This document shows, in pieces, positions 9,696 to 19,308 of a DNA stretch of 64,000 nt (the stretch's first letter is position 1; every line of letters begins with the position of its first letter). This stretch comes from Pythium myriotylum (lineage: Eukaryota > Oomycota > Peronosporomycetes > Pythiales > Pythiaceae). The stretch is from contig JALJCQ010000020.1 of NCBI GenBank assembly GCA_023091665.1, forward strand, positions 62,001 through 126,000, read 5' to 3'. The notes beneath the pieces are model-generated. The model saw only the letters and a program-made list of their open reading frames with translations. It searched no databases and was not told the origin of the DNA. The translations under genes were made by a program, and so were the position numbers.

Positions 9696-10966
9696 TTAAG
9701 CTCCCCTTCTCCAATACTCGAGATCACTGTTAAGGACATCTGCGATGCGTATGTGTTCTTCTCTTGTCGTGGGGTGCACGACTTGACTGCTCGTTCGCGT
9801 ATCCATTGCTAAGTTCGCCGCCGCGTCCGCCATGCGGTTCGCAGCTCTTGGATGGTGTCGCCAGGTGCGTACTCTGAGTGAGTCTGCGAGGCGGCGTGCG
9901 CGAGCGTACATCTCCCGGAGTACTTCATTGCTCGGGGCCTTCTAGTTCCGCATTTGTTGGATAATCATCATGCTGTCCCCTACGACCGACAAAGGGGTCC
10001 ACTTGTGCCTCGCTGCTGCGTCGTGTCCGGTCAACAGGCCTCTGTACTCTGCTTGATTGTTTGTGGTCGCCTCATGAGCAATATGACATGGCGGCTGTGA
10101 ATACAACCTCCGCATTCACGTCGTTCTGACCTAGCCGGACGACGATGGCGCCAGCGCCTCCTGCACCCGAGTTGCCTCTCGATCCTCCATCGAAGAACAG
10201 TAGGTACTGCACATTGGGGTCACCAGTAGATACCGTTGCGGCGGTCGCTGGTATGCTAGCCTCAGGATGTCGCATGAGTTCGATCGCAGCGGCGGTGTGG
10301 GGCTCGCCCCGCTGTGGTCCGAGAGCCGCGCCGAGCACCGTATGTCGCCGAGTGACGCCATAAGCCTCGTGTCCAGTACCGCTATGGCATGTTCGCGAGT
10401 CCAAATGTCGTCTCGGGTGTCCGGAGTGGTGCGCCAGAGCCAAGCCGTCTGTAGCACCACTAGTGTATGCTTGCTGTCTCGACGCCGCGTGGACAGCCTC
10501 CTGTGTAGCAATGATGTCGGCGGCGGGAGGGGATGCGAGCCGCGACAGTTCTGGATGCGACCAGATTTGATCTGGGAATGTCGGGAGGACGAGCGAAAAG
10601 AAATCCCCTCGAGCGAAGAAGGCATGATGCTGTCGTCGGCTTCAACGCCTCGAGACTTCGAAAGCGCAGAACAAAGCAGCCACTACCTCTTTGGTGACTC
10701 TTGCAAGGAAGGCCCATAAGCAAAGAGACGTTGTGTAGAACCCACTGGCGGAGACGCAGCCGCTGTTCCGGTGGTGGCTTGCGCAAGGACGAGGATGAGC
10801 ACGAAAATGGGCTACCAAGGCTTAGTAGCTCTGTAGAGAACGAAGAGAGGAACGTTTGGCGATCGACTACTCCACTGATCAAAAGCCGAACCACAGTTAC
10901 CGGAGGCACGAAGGATTTCACAAGTTTGTGGTCGTTCGAAGGCTGAAGGCTCCACAACGGCAACAA
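9696..10966 (-). pseudogene. LINE 3' remnant: zinc-binding region and RNase H domain
   Basis: Reading on the minus strand from ~10966: a segment RLRQWVLHNVSLLMG followed by a Cys-containing stretch recalls the reverse-transcriptase-associated zinc region of LINEs; then a PTFPDQIWSHPELSRLA segment; then RNase H starting FFDGGSRGN-GAGGAGAI (near 10190). The RNase H continues as NNQAEYRGLLTG in another frame (10070-10030), GDSMMIIQQMRN followed by TAG (~9955), and HHPRAANRMADAAANLAMD to 9696. At least two frameshifts and one stop break it. The catalytic Asp, Glu and Asp positions are still visible, so it is younger than the copy at 452. Confidence 0.65.
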
Positions 10967-11360
10967 TGCGCGAACAACACGAGGGTTCCAGTTTCACAGG
11001 AAAGAGTGAGAAAATCGGCTGATCTAAACAGGTAGGAAGAAAATCGCTCCATTGAACGCGACACACTCAATGCGAGTTAACAGGGGGGCATACTCATGGA
11101 AGCCATGTGGAGTCCAGAGCACACAACCAAACGATGAACGACGCTGTCGCTAGAAAAATGATCTCTTATATAAGTCTAGCCTGCGTTACACCAGTAGTGG
11201 ACCTTCCACCGTCTATACTAGTAGTGGTGAAGGTAGGAGGTTTGATGATACAGAAAACAGTAGGAAGACAAACTGAAAGTTATCTTTCATTCGACTTAAG
11301 CTGTGTCGTCTTTGGCCACTGACCGCCACCAATGGTGATTGGTCCCGAATGTATCTTTGA

Positions 11361-11590
11361 TTAGCCCAGGTTGCCACCTGCAAAGAAAGAGTAGGCGTTA
11401 GTACGTCGCGACTAGGAGTATCGGAGCCACGCTTAGACCGAAACGTACAGCCGTCAATGCAGTCGAGGTAAGCCTGCCCGTGGAGGCGAGAGCAGCCTTG
11501 CATGCAGCGGCCAATCGAGGTATCAGCGTCGACTTCGGTCGCACCAAAAGCGCAAATAACAGCCGCGACAATAGTTGCGAGGATCTTCAT
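11361..11590 (-). CDS. secreted mini-protein, twin C-x3-C, two exons (arm A copy)
   Basis: Model: exon 1 11590-11449, intron 11448-11378 (71 bp, GTACGT...TTTGCAG with a TACTAAC branch site), exon 2 11377-11361. Product 52 residues: signal peptide (MKILATIVAAVICAFGA, cleavage near ...VDA), then C-MQG-C, ten residues, C-IDG-C and a GNLG tail. Splicing inside the last Cys codon is shared with the homologue at 4551-4772. Without splicing the frame runs on for 100+ residues of no character. The copy in arm B (23214-23443) has the same sequence. Export predicted; function unknown. Confidence 0.8.
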
Positions 11591-11853
11591 GCTGGACGTG
11601 AGTGAGACCGAGAGAAATCGGAAGTGATCAGACGCATGGCCATCGCAGGACAAACGAGCTTGGCTTTCAGTTTGGATTGCCAAGCTGAATCTACCCTCAG
11701 GAAAAGCTTGAGAAAGGTCCGTTTCAATCAATGCTACAACATTCGAGGAAAGACGGAAGTGTACCCATGCTCATCTGCATCGCCGAATGGGCTAGGCGTC
11801 GACAGCATCCTTTCTTCGAAGTTGCTAGAATGGAACACGAGGAATGAAGCCAC

Positions 11854-11865
11854 AGCTTGGGTTCA
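11854..11865. promoter_or_regulatory. AGCTTGGGTTCA motif upstream of spliced peptide gene
   Basis: Lies 264 bp upstream of the ATG at 11590, in the same place and orientation as the motif 257 bp upstream of the homologous gene at 4772. A palindromic relative (GAACCCAAGCCTTGGGTTC) is at about 12206-12224. Confidence 0.45.
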
Positions 11866-12264
11866 CTGCGTCGCCGCCGAAATTGGGTCCAAATTCGTTC
11901 GCTTCTTGACTGCCCGCCAGCATAGAGAATGAAGCCATTTGACAAAGAAGGAATAAACCCAAGACCCCCCCCCCCCCCCTCCCCTACCTCGCTACCGCTT
12001 CTACCTTTACTGAATTCGTGGTTACAAATGATCAATCATTGCTCGCTCCAGATCCAACTTCACGGACGTACAAATCTACCACCTCCCGCAAATTCCCCTG
12101 AAGCCTTCTTTCCACTACGGACTGCTCGTATTGTGCACGCTAAACGAAATATCAAGTACCGGTAGTCCTATCTTCAAGATCGGTATGTACCTACCAAATG
12201 ACTGTGAACCCAAGCCTTGGGTTCGCCGTGATCGGGCAATGCGGAATCAACCTAGACACTACCC

Positions 12265-13053
12265 ATTGTTTTTGGCGGCGGTACGCGAGGCAACCATGAC
12301 CCAGTGGAGCCGAAGCATTAATCGTATGAGCCATACAATGGTTTGGAGAAGCGTCAATTGTGTGGAGCGAAGCGGTGAGTCTCAGCTCCTCGACAATGAC
12401 AACTAATCAAGTTATACTAGTACACAAAGGCCCCATCCCTATCGCTTGTCCCCAAGGCACCTTCTCTCTTCTACTGATCTCTGTTAATGTCAATGGCCTG
12501 ATTGCTCAAGAAAGTAGAACACGCACCCGGCCACCAACCAGCTATCTTCAGGTTCCACACAATACGTAGTAGTGGCTGTTGTTATTGAAGACGGTTAACA
12601 CCCTACAGATGATGATATGCTTAATTAAGTCAATGTCATCCTACCGTCATTTCGGCCACTCCAACCCCAAGGTATGCTTGAAAAACTGATCTGCCCATGG
12701 TGGTCCCCAGGCTGAGTACGCTGAGCATCAGCAGGCCTTCGTACGCAAGCCCACCCCGGAGCTCTGAGGATCCAGAAGTAGGTGTGTTGGTTCACGATTC
12801 CATCGCTTGCCTAGGCCGGGCGCTCGTCACCGTGTTTGCGGCGCATAGATGATGAAGTCACGAGTGGATGCTAAGGTGGCCCTCGAGCTTGCGCACCTGC
12901 TGGAAGAGGCGGCGCATAGTCCACTACTGCAGTATTTGGGGGAAACACAAAAGGATCGTTTATTGATTTGCCCAAACATTGTCTTACGGGTTAGAGGACA
13001 CAACGATCGCTGTTAATCGGAACGGGAAACTATCCCGAGCGAATCACCACCCC
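12265..13053. other. no gene recognised
   Basis: Spacer of the large inverted duplication before the next peptide gene. Short frames only. Confidence 0.45.
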
Positions 13054-13227
13054 TTAGCAGTTCGCAGCACAAGAATCGTAGGCACTCCCAGAGTTACCAT
13101 ACTTTTGGCGACAGACCTTGAGGCACTGGAGGATTCCAGTCGGGTTGGTATCAGGGTCATGCGGGTTGATGGCGGCAGTGGCCACGGTGGCGCAGAGTGC
13201 AGCGAGAACGAGGCTGAAGAACTTCAT
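13054..13227 (-). CDS. secreted mini-protein, twin C-x3-C (57-59 residue family)
   Basis: 57 codons plus TAA on the minus strand, ATG at 13227. Signal peptide MKFFSLVLAALCATVATA, then a short acidic/proline spacer (INPHDPDTNPTG) and C-LKV-C, thirteen residues including KYGNSGSAY, and C-AAN-C as the last residue. Closest relative in spacing and sequence is 14788-14964; the upstream block (13522-13548) is shared with 25052-25255. The longer loop (13 rather than 9-10) separates this family from the others. Export predicted; function unknown. Confidence 0.8.
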   Translation of the reverse strand: MKFFSLVLAALCATVATAAINPHDPDTNPTGILQCLKVCRQKYGNSGSAYDSCAANC

Positions 13228-13521
13228 GGGTTACTTGGCGTGGTCGCTGCCCTTGGAATTCTCAGTACGGAGAAACTTGGAAAATGAGCCACTCCCGGAC
13301 CGGAAGAGGGTTGAGTGAGTTTCCACGGGCACAAAAACGAGCTTGATGAGTGATACCGGGTAGGCTTGGCCAGTCTCCAAACGGCATCTCCAGAGAATTC
13401 CTGGGTGATGATGTGCATTGGCGCACTATATCGAACAGGAATTCTTGCACGACCTGACCATCCCCAAGTAGAGATCATGTGTTTGACAAACTTATTCAGT
13501 ATGGAAGATTGGAAGAAACGT

Positions 13522-13548
13522 GGGAGAGTGCCAATGGGTGATTTAGGT
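13522..13548 (-). promoter_or_regulatory. conserved upstream block shared with the 25.2-kb locus
   Basis: GAGAGTGCCAATGGGTGATT and neighbours recur at 25537-25563 with two substitutions. The distance to the ATG is 295 bp here and 282 bp there. The sequence between block and ATG is much more diverged. Confidence 0.45.
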
Positions 13549-14368
13549 ACGAGGGCTGAAGAACCCAGATCAGCAATTTTTCTCCATCATCTTGCGAGTA
13601 TTGCAGCATACTCAACTACACTTGGCCCAAAGCGATGCGAAGATACGAAACGCGACTCTGTGCACGTCGCGTGATCGAGAATTTTACGAAAATGGAGTTC
13701 GAAGAACTTCGATGAAAGTCTCGGCATCTTTCTGTCAGCACTCATTCTCGTCTACATCATGTACCTGCTCAACAAAAACCGCAAGTTGAACGTGTCAGTC
13801 GAAGGTGAACATCAGCCGTCATTCATGAGACTGTGCGTATGAGTTAGTGTTCTTAGAACCTCGCTCGTCCATCTCCCTCTAGTTCTTTTACTACGGGAAT
13901 CCGGAAGGTCGCGTAGGGATTCAGATCCTCGCGATGGGGCTCGCGCAACGGAAAGCTTCACTGTGATCAGACGATGTTTTCCCGTGGGAATCTAACTAGT
14001 CTATTAAGAGTACTGCACGCGAGTGCAATCGGGTCACCATTACCGAGAGGAGAAGACCACGCATGTTTGACATCGTCCATGAGTTTCGGGTGGTGAAAAG
14101 AACTCGTCCGTGACAAAGAAAATCCATCTCAGTCGGGGAAACTTGACTTCAATATCTTTCAACTTTTGGAGAGTAAGTTCTCAGACTCCCAAAATCAAAC
14201 AATCTTTTGTTAAAAGACTTTCTCTGAGATTGAGAGCAGTGCTATATCGTTCTTGCCAACTTCCCAATCAGCCGAGCATTTCAAGCACCAAGCATCGTCG
14301 ATTGAACTGCAAGATGGAGGTCCGTCCCATCACTTGTACCGTTTCTACGCCGAGTTGATGTAACAATC
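13549..14368. other. no gene recognised
   Basis: A stretch near 13710-13800 can be read as one hydrophobic span followed by basic residues (LSALILVYIMYLL then NKNRK), perhaps the end of a lost membrane-protein gene, but there is no start or upstream frame. Confidence 0.35.
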
Positions 14369-14405
14369 ACCACCCAAAGTCTGCGGTCCGGAATGCGTGG
14401 ATTCC
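14369..14405 (+). promoter_or_regulatory. conserved upstream block shared with the 26.4-kb locus
   Basis: A block with CCCAAAGTCTGCGG and GCGTGGATTCC lies 419 bp before the ATG at 14788. The matching block at 26007-26042 lies 416 bp before the ATG at 26423. Confidence 0.45.
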
Positions 14406-14787
14406 CGTCAAGGATGTGTCACGATCTTGAAGGGGATGCGTCGTTCCAGACGTGAGAACAGGTAGACTGATGATGACGTCCCTCATGCGTGCCGGCTCAT
14501 GGAGACTCCACTCATGCAAACACTTGACTTTGACTTTGAAGGTGAAGTCTATTGGATCGCTCCACTCATGCAAACAGGTCGACGACACGCAACGTTCTGG
14601 ATTGAGCACGCCTCTAGGTCAAAGTCGAAAATTGTTCTGTGGCTTGAGTGATCGTTGGGAGCAACTCAAAGTGTATTGCTGATCAATGGGCGCCTAGAAT
14701 CTGATAACAAAGGGCTTCCTAATAAACCGTCTTTCGAACCCGTCGAATGTTAGCTCATTTCAAAAGTTCCCTCAAACACAAGCCACC

Positions 14788-14964
14788 ATGAAGTTTTTCA
14801 GCATCATCGTCGCTGCTCTCTGTGCGTCTATGGCCGCTGGCGCGATCAACCCACGGCACGATCCAGACACCGACCCGACACCGATCCTCCAGTGCATCAA
14901 GGCGTGCAAGCGGGTGTATGGCACTTCAAGCAGTGCATACGAGGCCTGCGTTGCCAACTGCTAA
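14788..14964 (+). CDS. secreted mini-protein, twin C-x3-C (57-59 residue family)
   Basis: 58 codons plus TAA. The ATG at 14788 has a strong eukaryotic context (GCCACCATG) and starts a signal peptide MKFFSIIVAALCASMAAGA. After an INPRHDPDTDPTP spacer come C-IKA-C, thirteen residues with VYGTSSSAY, and C-VAN-C ending the protein. It is in the spacer of the large inverted duplication, about 0.5 kb from the gypsy insertion. Export predicted; function unknown. Confidence 0.82.
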   Translation: MKFFSIIVAALCASMAAGAINPRHDPDTDPTPILQCIKACKRVYGTSSSAYEACVANC

Positions 14965-15278
14965 GTCAATCGCAATCGCCTGCCTCCTGCCCTCTTGCGA
15001 GTACTATTCACCGCGCGTTGTAGGAGGATGCGACCTCTTTAAATGGAAATAGTCTTGTTTCCATGGCATGGATTGATCGATCTGTTCATTTTGAGTGATC
15101 GTTTCATTTTGAGTTGTGTTAACGCCACCAATGCACACAACTCTTAATCTGTCTCACCTTGCTACTGTTGAGAAATATTCTCTGTATACAACGAAGGTGA
15201 GCGCCATCCATTCTCTCAAGACGCTCAGTCCTACGACAACTTGTTGCTCAAGTCTCGAGATTTGACCGAGTAGGACAG

Positions 15279-15766
15279 TGTGACGCAGCCAGAAAAGAAT
15301 GGCTCGCGTCAGAAGGGTTAGGCAACGACCTTGATTTGGTTTCAGTATATTATACTGGAACGAAGTTACTACGATTAGTCCTGGAAGGATTATGCACTGG
15401 GTGGTGTAAAAGCATCCCGAGAGTAATGGGTGATACTGACCCGGCTGCAACACATTGGTGATGACGTAGTGACTATGCATACTGTAGTCAAGAGATTGTA
15501 GGAGGGCTTACATATTAGTTGACATAGCTAACTTTGGATACTGAAAGTAAGGTATCTAGGACAGACGACACCTAGGCACAGAGCACCCTAGAGGCCCACA
15601 CAGAGGATAGGAAAACAAACTCTAACATCAATCTCACTTCTCAACTTGCTCTCAAGTCAACTAGCCTCGACTAGCCTCGACTAGCCTCGTCCAAGACCAA
15701 GCCAACCACCCAGCCAGCCAGCCCGCGTACTTGTCACCAGGAGCCCACTACCCCACTTCTGTGACA
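15279..15766 (+). repeat. 5' LTR of G1
   Basis: 488 bp, TGTGAC...TGTGACA. Contains a triple ACTAGCCTCG repeat near 15660. Matches 21278-21765 with three substitutions. Confidence 0.95.
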
Positions 15767-15777
15767 TGGTAGCACTT
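15767..15777 (+). other. primer binding site of G1
   Basis: TGGTAGCACTT immediately after the LTR; TGG pairs with a tRNA 3' CCA. The same 11-mer serves the element at 48-56 kb (55705-55715, minus strand), so both appear to use the same tRNA. Confidence 0.7.
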
Positions 15778-16065
15778 GTTGGTCAAGTCCTCTGCCAAGA
15801 CTGGTGATCAAGTCTCGCAGTTCTATGCTGGCTCAAGGATCTGTGGGTGCGAACCTGCAGTGTCAAGACCAAGTTCAAGTGGTGTGGTAGTCCCTGTCCC
15901 GTGAGTCTGAGTGCTCCTGGGTACCGTAAATCCTCTTCACCTGAGTTGAGGACAGACTCGGTCGTTTCAGTAGTGCTCTTACTCGGTCTGCCTGAGCTAG
16001 AAGTTGGCATAAGTGGAACCTGTATTGGTTTCCGCCCGGCTCTGTGTAGTACCAACCTTCGTTGG

Positions 16066-16455
16066 ATGACCCGAACATCTGCGAAAGGGAAGGCTCGTCG
16101 TGTGAGACGTGCCAACAACTACAAGTCCCTCAACCTCGGTGATCCATCGCGACCCGTGGTGCTAGAGACGTGCGTACCTCGCCGCATCGACGTTACGGAG
16201 AACTTTCTCGTTGAGGGGGATCCGAACGCGGCTGAGAAGTACTTTCGCTGCAAGCACGATTTAGTAGAAGCCGTCAAGAAGGCGAAGCGCGTCACCAAAG
16301 CGTTCGTCAAGCTCGGCGCGGCTCTCGCCACGGACGAACTTCAGAAGGACCACGAGAAGAAGCTCGAAGCCGTTTTCAACTTCCTGAACAAGGCCGAAGA
16401 CTTCGTGACAGTACGTCTAGACGAGATCTTTGTTTCTAAACCGAATCGTCAGTAG
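16066..16455 (+). CDS. leader reading frame ahead of gag in G1, unknown function
   Basis: 129 codons from the ATG at 16066 (the open frame extends upstream without ATG to 15847). N-terminus is basic (KGKARRVRR), the rest is mostly charged helix-like sequence (KKAKRVTKAFVKL, DHEKKLEAVFNFLNKAEDF) and ends KPNRQ. It is not gag, which starts at 16555 in the next frame block. The copia element at 31.8-37.5 kb has a frame of similar size, basic start and helical character in the same place. I do not recognise a domain. Confidence 0.5.
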   Translation: MTRTSAKGKARRVRRANNYKSLNLGDPSRPVVLETCVPRRIDVTENFLVEGDPNAAEKYFRCKHDLVEAVKKAKRVTKAFVKLGAALATDELQKDHEKKLEAVFNFLNKAEDFVTVRLDEIFVSKPNRQ

Positions 16456-16554
16456 AATCTTCTAAGTTTCGGTTCAGCTTGATTGCTTTTGGATTGCGTA
16501 AGCATAGTCTTCGTAATCCATCGGTGACATCGTATACGCTGAGAAGTCCGACTT

Positions 16555-19308
16555 ATGTCTAGTCGTCGTGCTAGAGAAGTCGAGCGTGAGTCACCAAATC
16601 TACGTCCACGTCGTCAAAGCAGATCGAACGGTCCTGAAGAAGTTGAACGTGCTCGTTCAGCGTCAAGAACCCGTTCAACTCAAGCAGAGCCAATGCAGCA
16701 TCAAGACGCTCAAGATCAGGGAGGAGAAGTCCCACAGGCTCCGCAAGCTGCTCCAGCCAATCAAGGGAACTTTGCCGGAGGACAACTTCCAGGGGAAGTG
16801 TTCCAGCAGTTCATGATGTTCATGCAGCAGCAGAACCAGCAGTCCCAGGCGCAGCTGCAGGCGTTCATGCAGATGACGAATAACCAGTTCAACCAGATGC
16901 TCAACCTTCATAGGTCTACGCGTCGTCGAGATCCGCCGATGTATGAAGGAAAGGTCAACGAAGACATAGAGTTGTGGATCTTCAACACGGAAGACTACTA
17001 CTCGAACAAGCGTGCTGTGATGCATGCTGAGACTTCAGACTTTGTTGAAGAAGTCACTGGCAATCTGGGAAAGTCGGTTCAGAACTGGGTTCGGACGATC
17101 TTCGCAGTAGAGTGTGCTGCTGCGGGGATTCCCAAGACGTGGGAATTGTTCAAGGCTAAGTTGCGTCAGCGCTATAAGCCATTGGACTTTGAGTACAACC
17201 TTCGTGAGCGAATGTTTGAACTCAAGCAAACTGGATCGATCCATGAATATGTGGCAAAGTTTCAGGACTTGCATTCGCAGTCTGAACTTCCCATCGCGGA
17301 TCTTGATCAGCGTTTCTATTTCCAACACGGCCTTCGTGCTGAGACTTCCGCAAAGATCAAGGAAGAAAGTCCTAAGACGTTGGATGATACGATCAAGATC
17401 GCCACAAATTTCGAGTTTGCGCATTATTCTGGGAAACCGCCGAAGCAGAATGGTCAGAAGAACTCATCGAAGTTGAACCACGACTCTGCAGGCACTGCTA
17501 CCAAGTCGAAGAAAGGTAACAAGTGGAAGAAGAAAGGACACGACTCTCAGAGGAACAACGATGACTGGAAGAAGGAAGCCACTTGCCATGCGTGCAAGAA
17601 GAAGGGGCATATCTCTCCGGACTGTCCTCTGAACAAGGAGTCAAATCACTACATTAGTGGTAACTTGTACGCGATTCTCGAAGTCCAAGCTCTTGCTTTC
17701 AAGGAGCCTAATTGGAAGAAGAATGTGTCCATCTTCGTCGACAACGGTTGCAGCATGAATGGTGTCTCAGAAGATCTGGTGGAAGTGTTGGACTTGCAAG
17801 AAACGGTCGAAGACTTGATGGAAGTCAAGCTCGGTTATGAGCAGACCGTATACCGCCATCGACGAATGGTGGAGATGTCTCTTGAAGTTCCCGGTTTCCC
17901 CACGATCACGTCTAAGTTTCAGGTGATGCCCATCCCTGAAGGCAAAGACATTTTGCTTGGTATGCGATGGCTTCGTGAACAGAATCCCGACATCGATTGG
18001 GCTGAGCTAAAGCTTACGCCACGTACTGGTGTACAGCCTGAAGAGCCTCTTGTTCTACGAACGCCTGCGGCGCGTCCCGCTCGCTTTGTCACCAATCGCC
18101 GTCGTGCTAGACAAAGTCAGAATCGTGAGATCTTCAACTACTATCGTCAACATGGACATGATAGTGAGTTGGGTCATACCAAGTTCATGTCCATGAAGAA
18201 ACTTGCCAAAGAGCTGCGCAAGGGAGATGTCGAGTGTGTGTTTATGATTAATCCACACGACTCGGAGAAAGCTGCTAGGTATCAGCAGCAAGGATGGGAA
18301 GCTTTGAAGGACAACCCAGCTTTTGATGTGCTGTGGAAGCGTCGTGACACTGTGTTTCGAACGGAGCTACCGAACACTGTGCCACCTGTCCGTGAAGGTA
18401 TTGAACATGTCATCGAACTCAAGCCTGGTACAAAGCCCATCTCAGTTCCTCAGTGGCGACAAAGCCCTGAGCAACGTAAGGTGATCCAAGAATGGACCAA
18501 GGAAATGGTCAAGGCAGGTATCGTTCGTCCTAGTACCTCGCCTTTCTCGGCACCGACTTTCTGTGTGAAGAAAGCTGTTGGATGGCGAATAGTCCATGAC
18601 TTTCGTCTGTTGAAAAACAACACGATCTTGCCAGCAATTCCTATGCCACGCAAAGAAGACACCTTTGACGCAATGTCAGGAAGCTATTGGTTTTCATGCA
18701 TGGATTTGCTTTGGGGTTACTATCAAGTGAAGCTCAGAGAACAAGATATACCGCTTACAGCGTTTGCAACGCCTGATGGTTTGTTCGAGTATCTTGTAAC
18801 TCCCATGGGACTTAGTGGAAGTCCTGGCACTTTCAATCGACTTCTTCAAAGAGTATTCAGCGACATGCGCGATGTGATGCGTATCTACTTTGACGATATC
18901 TACGTCTACACGAGAAGCACGGACATCAATGAGCATCTCGAGGCGTTGGATCGAGTACTTCAAAGATGTGAAGAGCAACAGTTATACATCAAGCTGTCGA
19001 AGTGTCAGTTCTGTGTTCCAGAAATTCCTTGTCTTGGAAATTTTGTTGGAAGGAATGGCGTTCGCATGGATCCTGACAAGATCAAGGTTATCAAGGATTG
19101 GCCAGTTCCGAAGACAAAAAAGCAGATGGAGAGTTTTCTCGGTACCACAGTGTACGTTTCTCGTTTCTGCCCGGACTTTGCTCAGTTCGCAAATCCGCTC
19201 CATGAGTGTATCAAGGGAAAGAGATCAAGTGAGTCCATCGAGCTCAATGATCATCAACTGGCATGCTTCGAACAACTCAAGCTCGCTTATCGTCACCGCC
19301 TGTTTTGA
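16555..19308 (+). CDS. G1 gag-protease-RT polyprotein, 5' part
   Basis: 917 codons. Gln-rich N-terminus, retrotransposon capsid region around residues 120-290 (WELFKAKLRQRYKP, FELKQTGSIHEYVAKF), zinc knuckle C-x2-C-x4-H-x4-C (CHACKKKGHISPDC, 17584-17625), protease with VDNG in place of the usual D-T/S-G (17737-17748), and RT with FDD (IYFDDIYVY, near 18885-18897). The frame ends early at 19308 inside the RT/RNase H connection, because of a one-base loss near 19281. The unusual Asn next to the protease Asp may itself be inactivating. Acts in the cytoplasmic particle of the element. Confidence 0.9.
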   Translation: MSSRRAREVERESPNLRPRRQSRSNGPEEVERARSASRTRSTQAEPMQHQDAQDQGGEVPQAPQAAPANQGNFAGGQLPGEVFQQFMMFMQQQNQQSQAQLQAFMQMTNNQFNQMLNLHRSTRRRDPPMYEGKVNEDIELWIFNTEDYYSNKRAVMHAETSDFVEEVTGNLGKSVQNWVRTIFAVECAAAGIPKTWELFKAKLRQRYKPLDFEYNLRERMFELKQTGSIHEYVAKFQDLHSQSELPIADLDQRFYFQHGLRAETSAKIKEESPKTLDDTIKIATNFEFAHYSGKPPKQNGQKNSSKLNHDSAGTATKSKKGNKWKKKGHDSQRNNDDWKKEATCHACKKKGHISPDCPLNKESNHYISGNLYAILEVQALAFKEPNWKKNVSIFVDNGCSMNGVSEDLVEVLDLQETVEDLMEVKLGYEQTVYRHRRMVEMSLEVPGFPTITSKFQVMPIPEGKDILLGMRWLREQNPDIDWAELKLTPRTGVQPEEPLVLRTPAARPARFVTNRRRARQSQNREIFNYYRQHGHDSELGHTKFMSMKKLAKELRKGDVECVFMINPHDSEKAARYQQQGWEALKDNPAFDVLWKRRDTVFRTELPNTVPPVREGIEHVIELKPGTKPISVPQWRQSPEQRKVIQEWTKEMVKAGIVRPSTSPFSAPTFCVKKAVGWRIVHDFRLLKNNTILPAIPMPRKEDTFDAMSGSYWFSCMDLLWGYYQVKLREQDIPLTAFATPDGLFEYLVTPMGLSGSPGTFNRLLQRVFSDMRDVMRIYFDDIYVYTRSTDINEHLEALDRVLQRCEEQQLYIKLSKCQFCVPEIPCLGNFVGRNGVRMDPDKIKVIKDWPVPKTKKQMESFLGTTVYVSRFCPDFAQFANPLHECIKGKRSSESIELNDHQLACFEQLKLAYRHRLF

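Larger units (their letters stand above)
10022..12264. repeat. large inverted duplication, arm A (2243 bp)
   Basis: Inverted copy of 22540-24782 (constant coordinate sum 34804). Whole internal frames of 168 and 172 codons are identical between arms; differences are few and gather near the ends. Arm A carries part of the LINE remnant, the spliced peptide gene and ~670 bp of its upstream region. On the A side the LINE sequence continues past the arm end (to 9696); on the B side it stops at the breakpoint, so A appears to be the parent copy. Confidence 0.93.

Noticed and set aside
15659..15690. Short tandem repeats as a possible CRISPR-like array
   Set aside because: Only three adjacent ACTAGCCTCG units without spacers, inside an LTR of a eukaryotic element.
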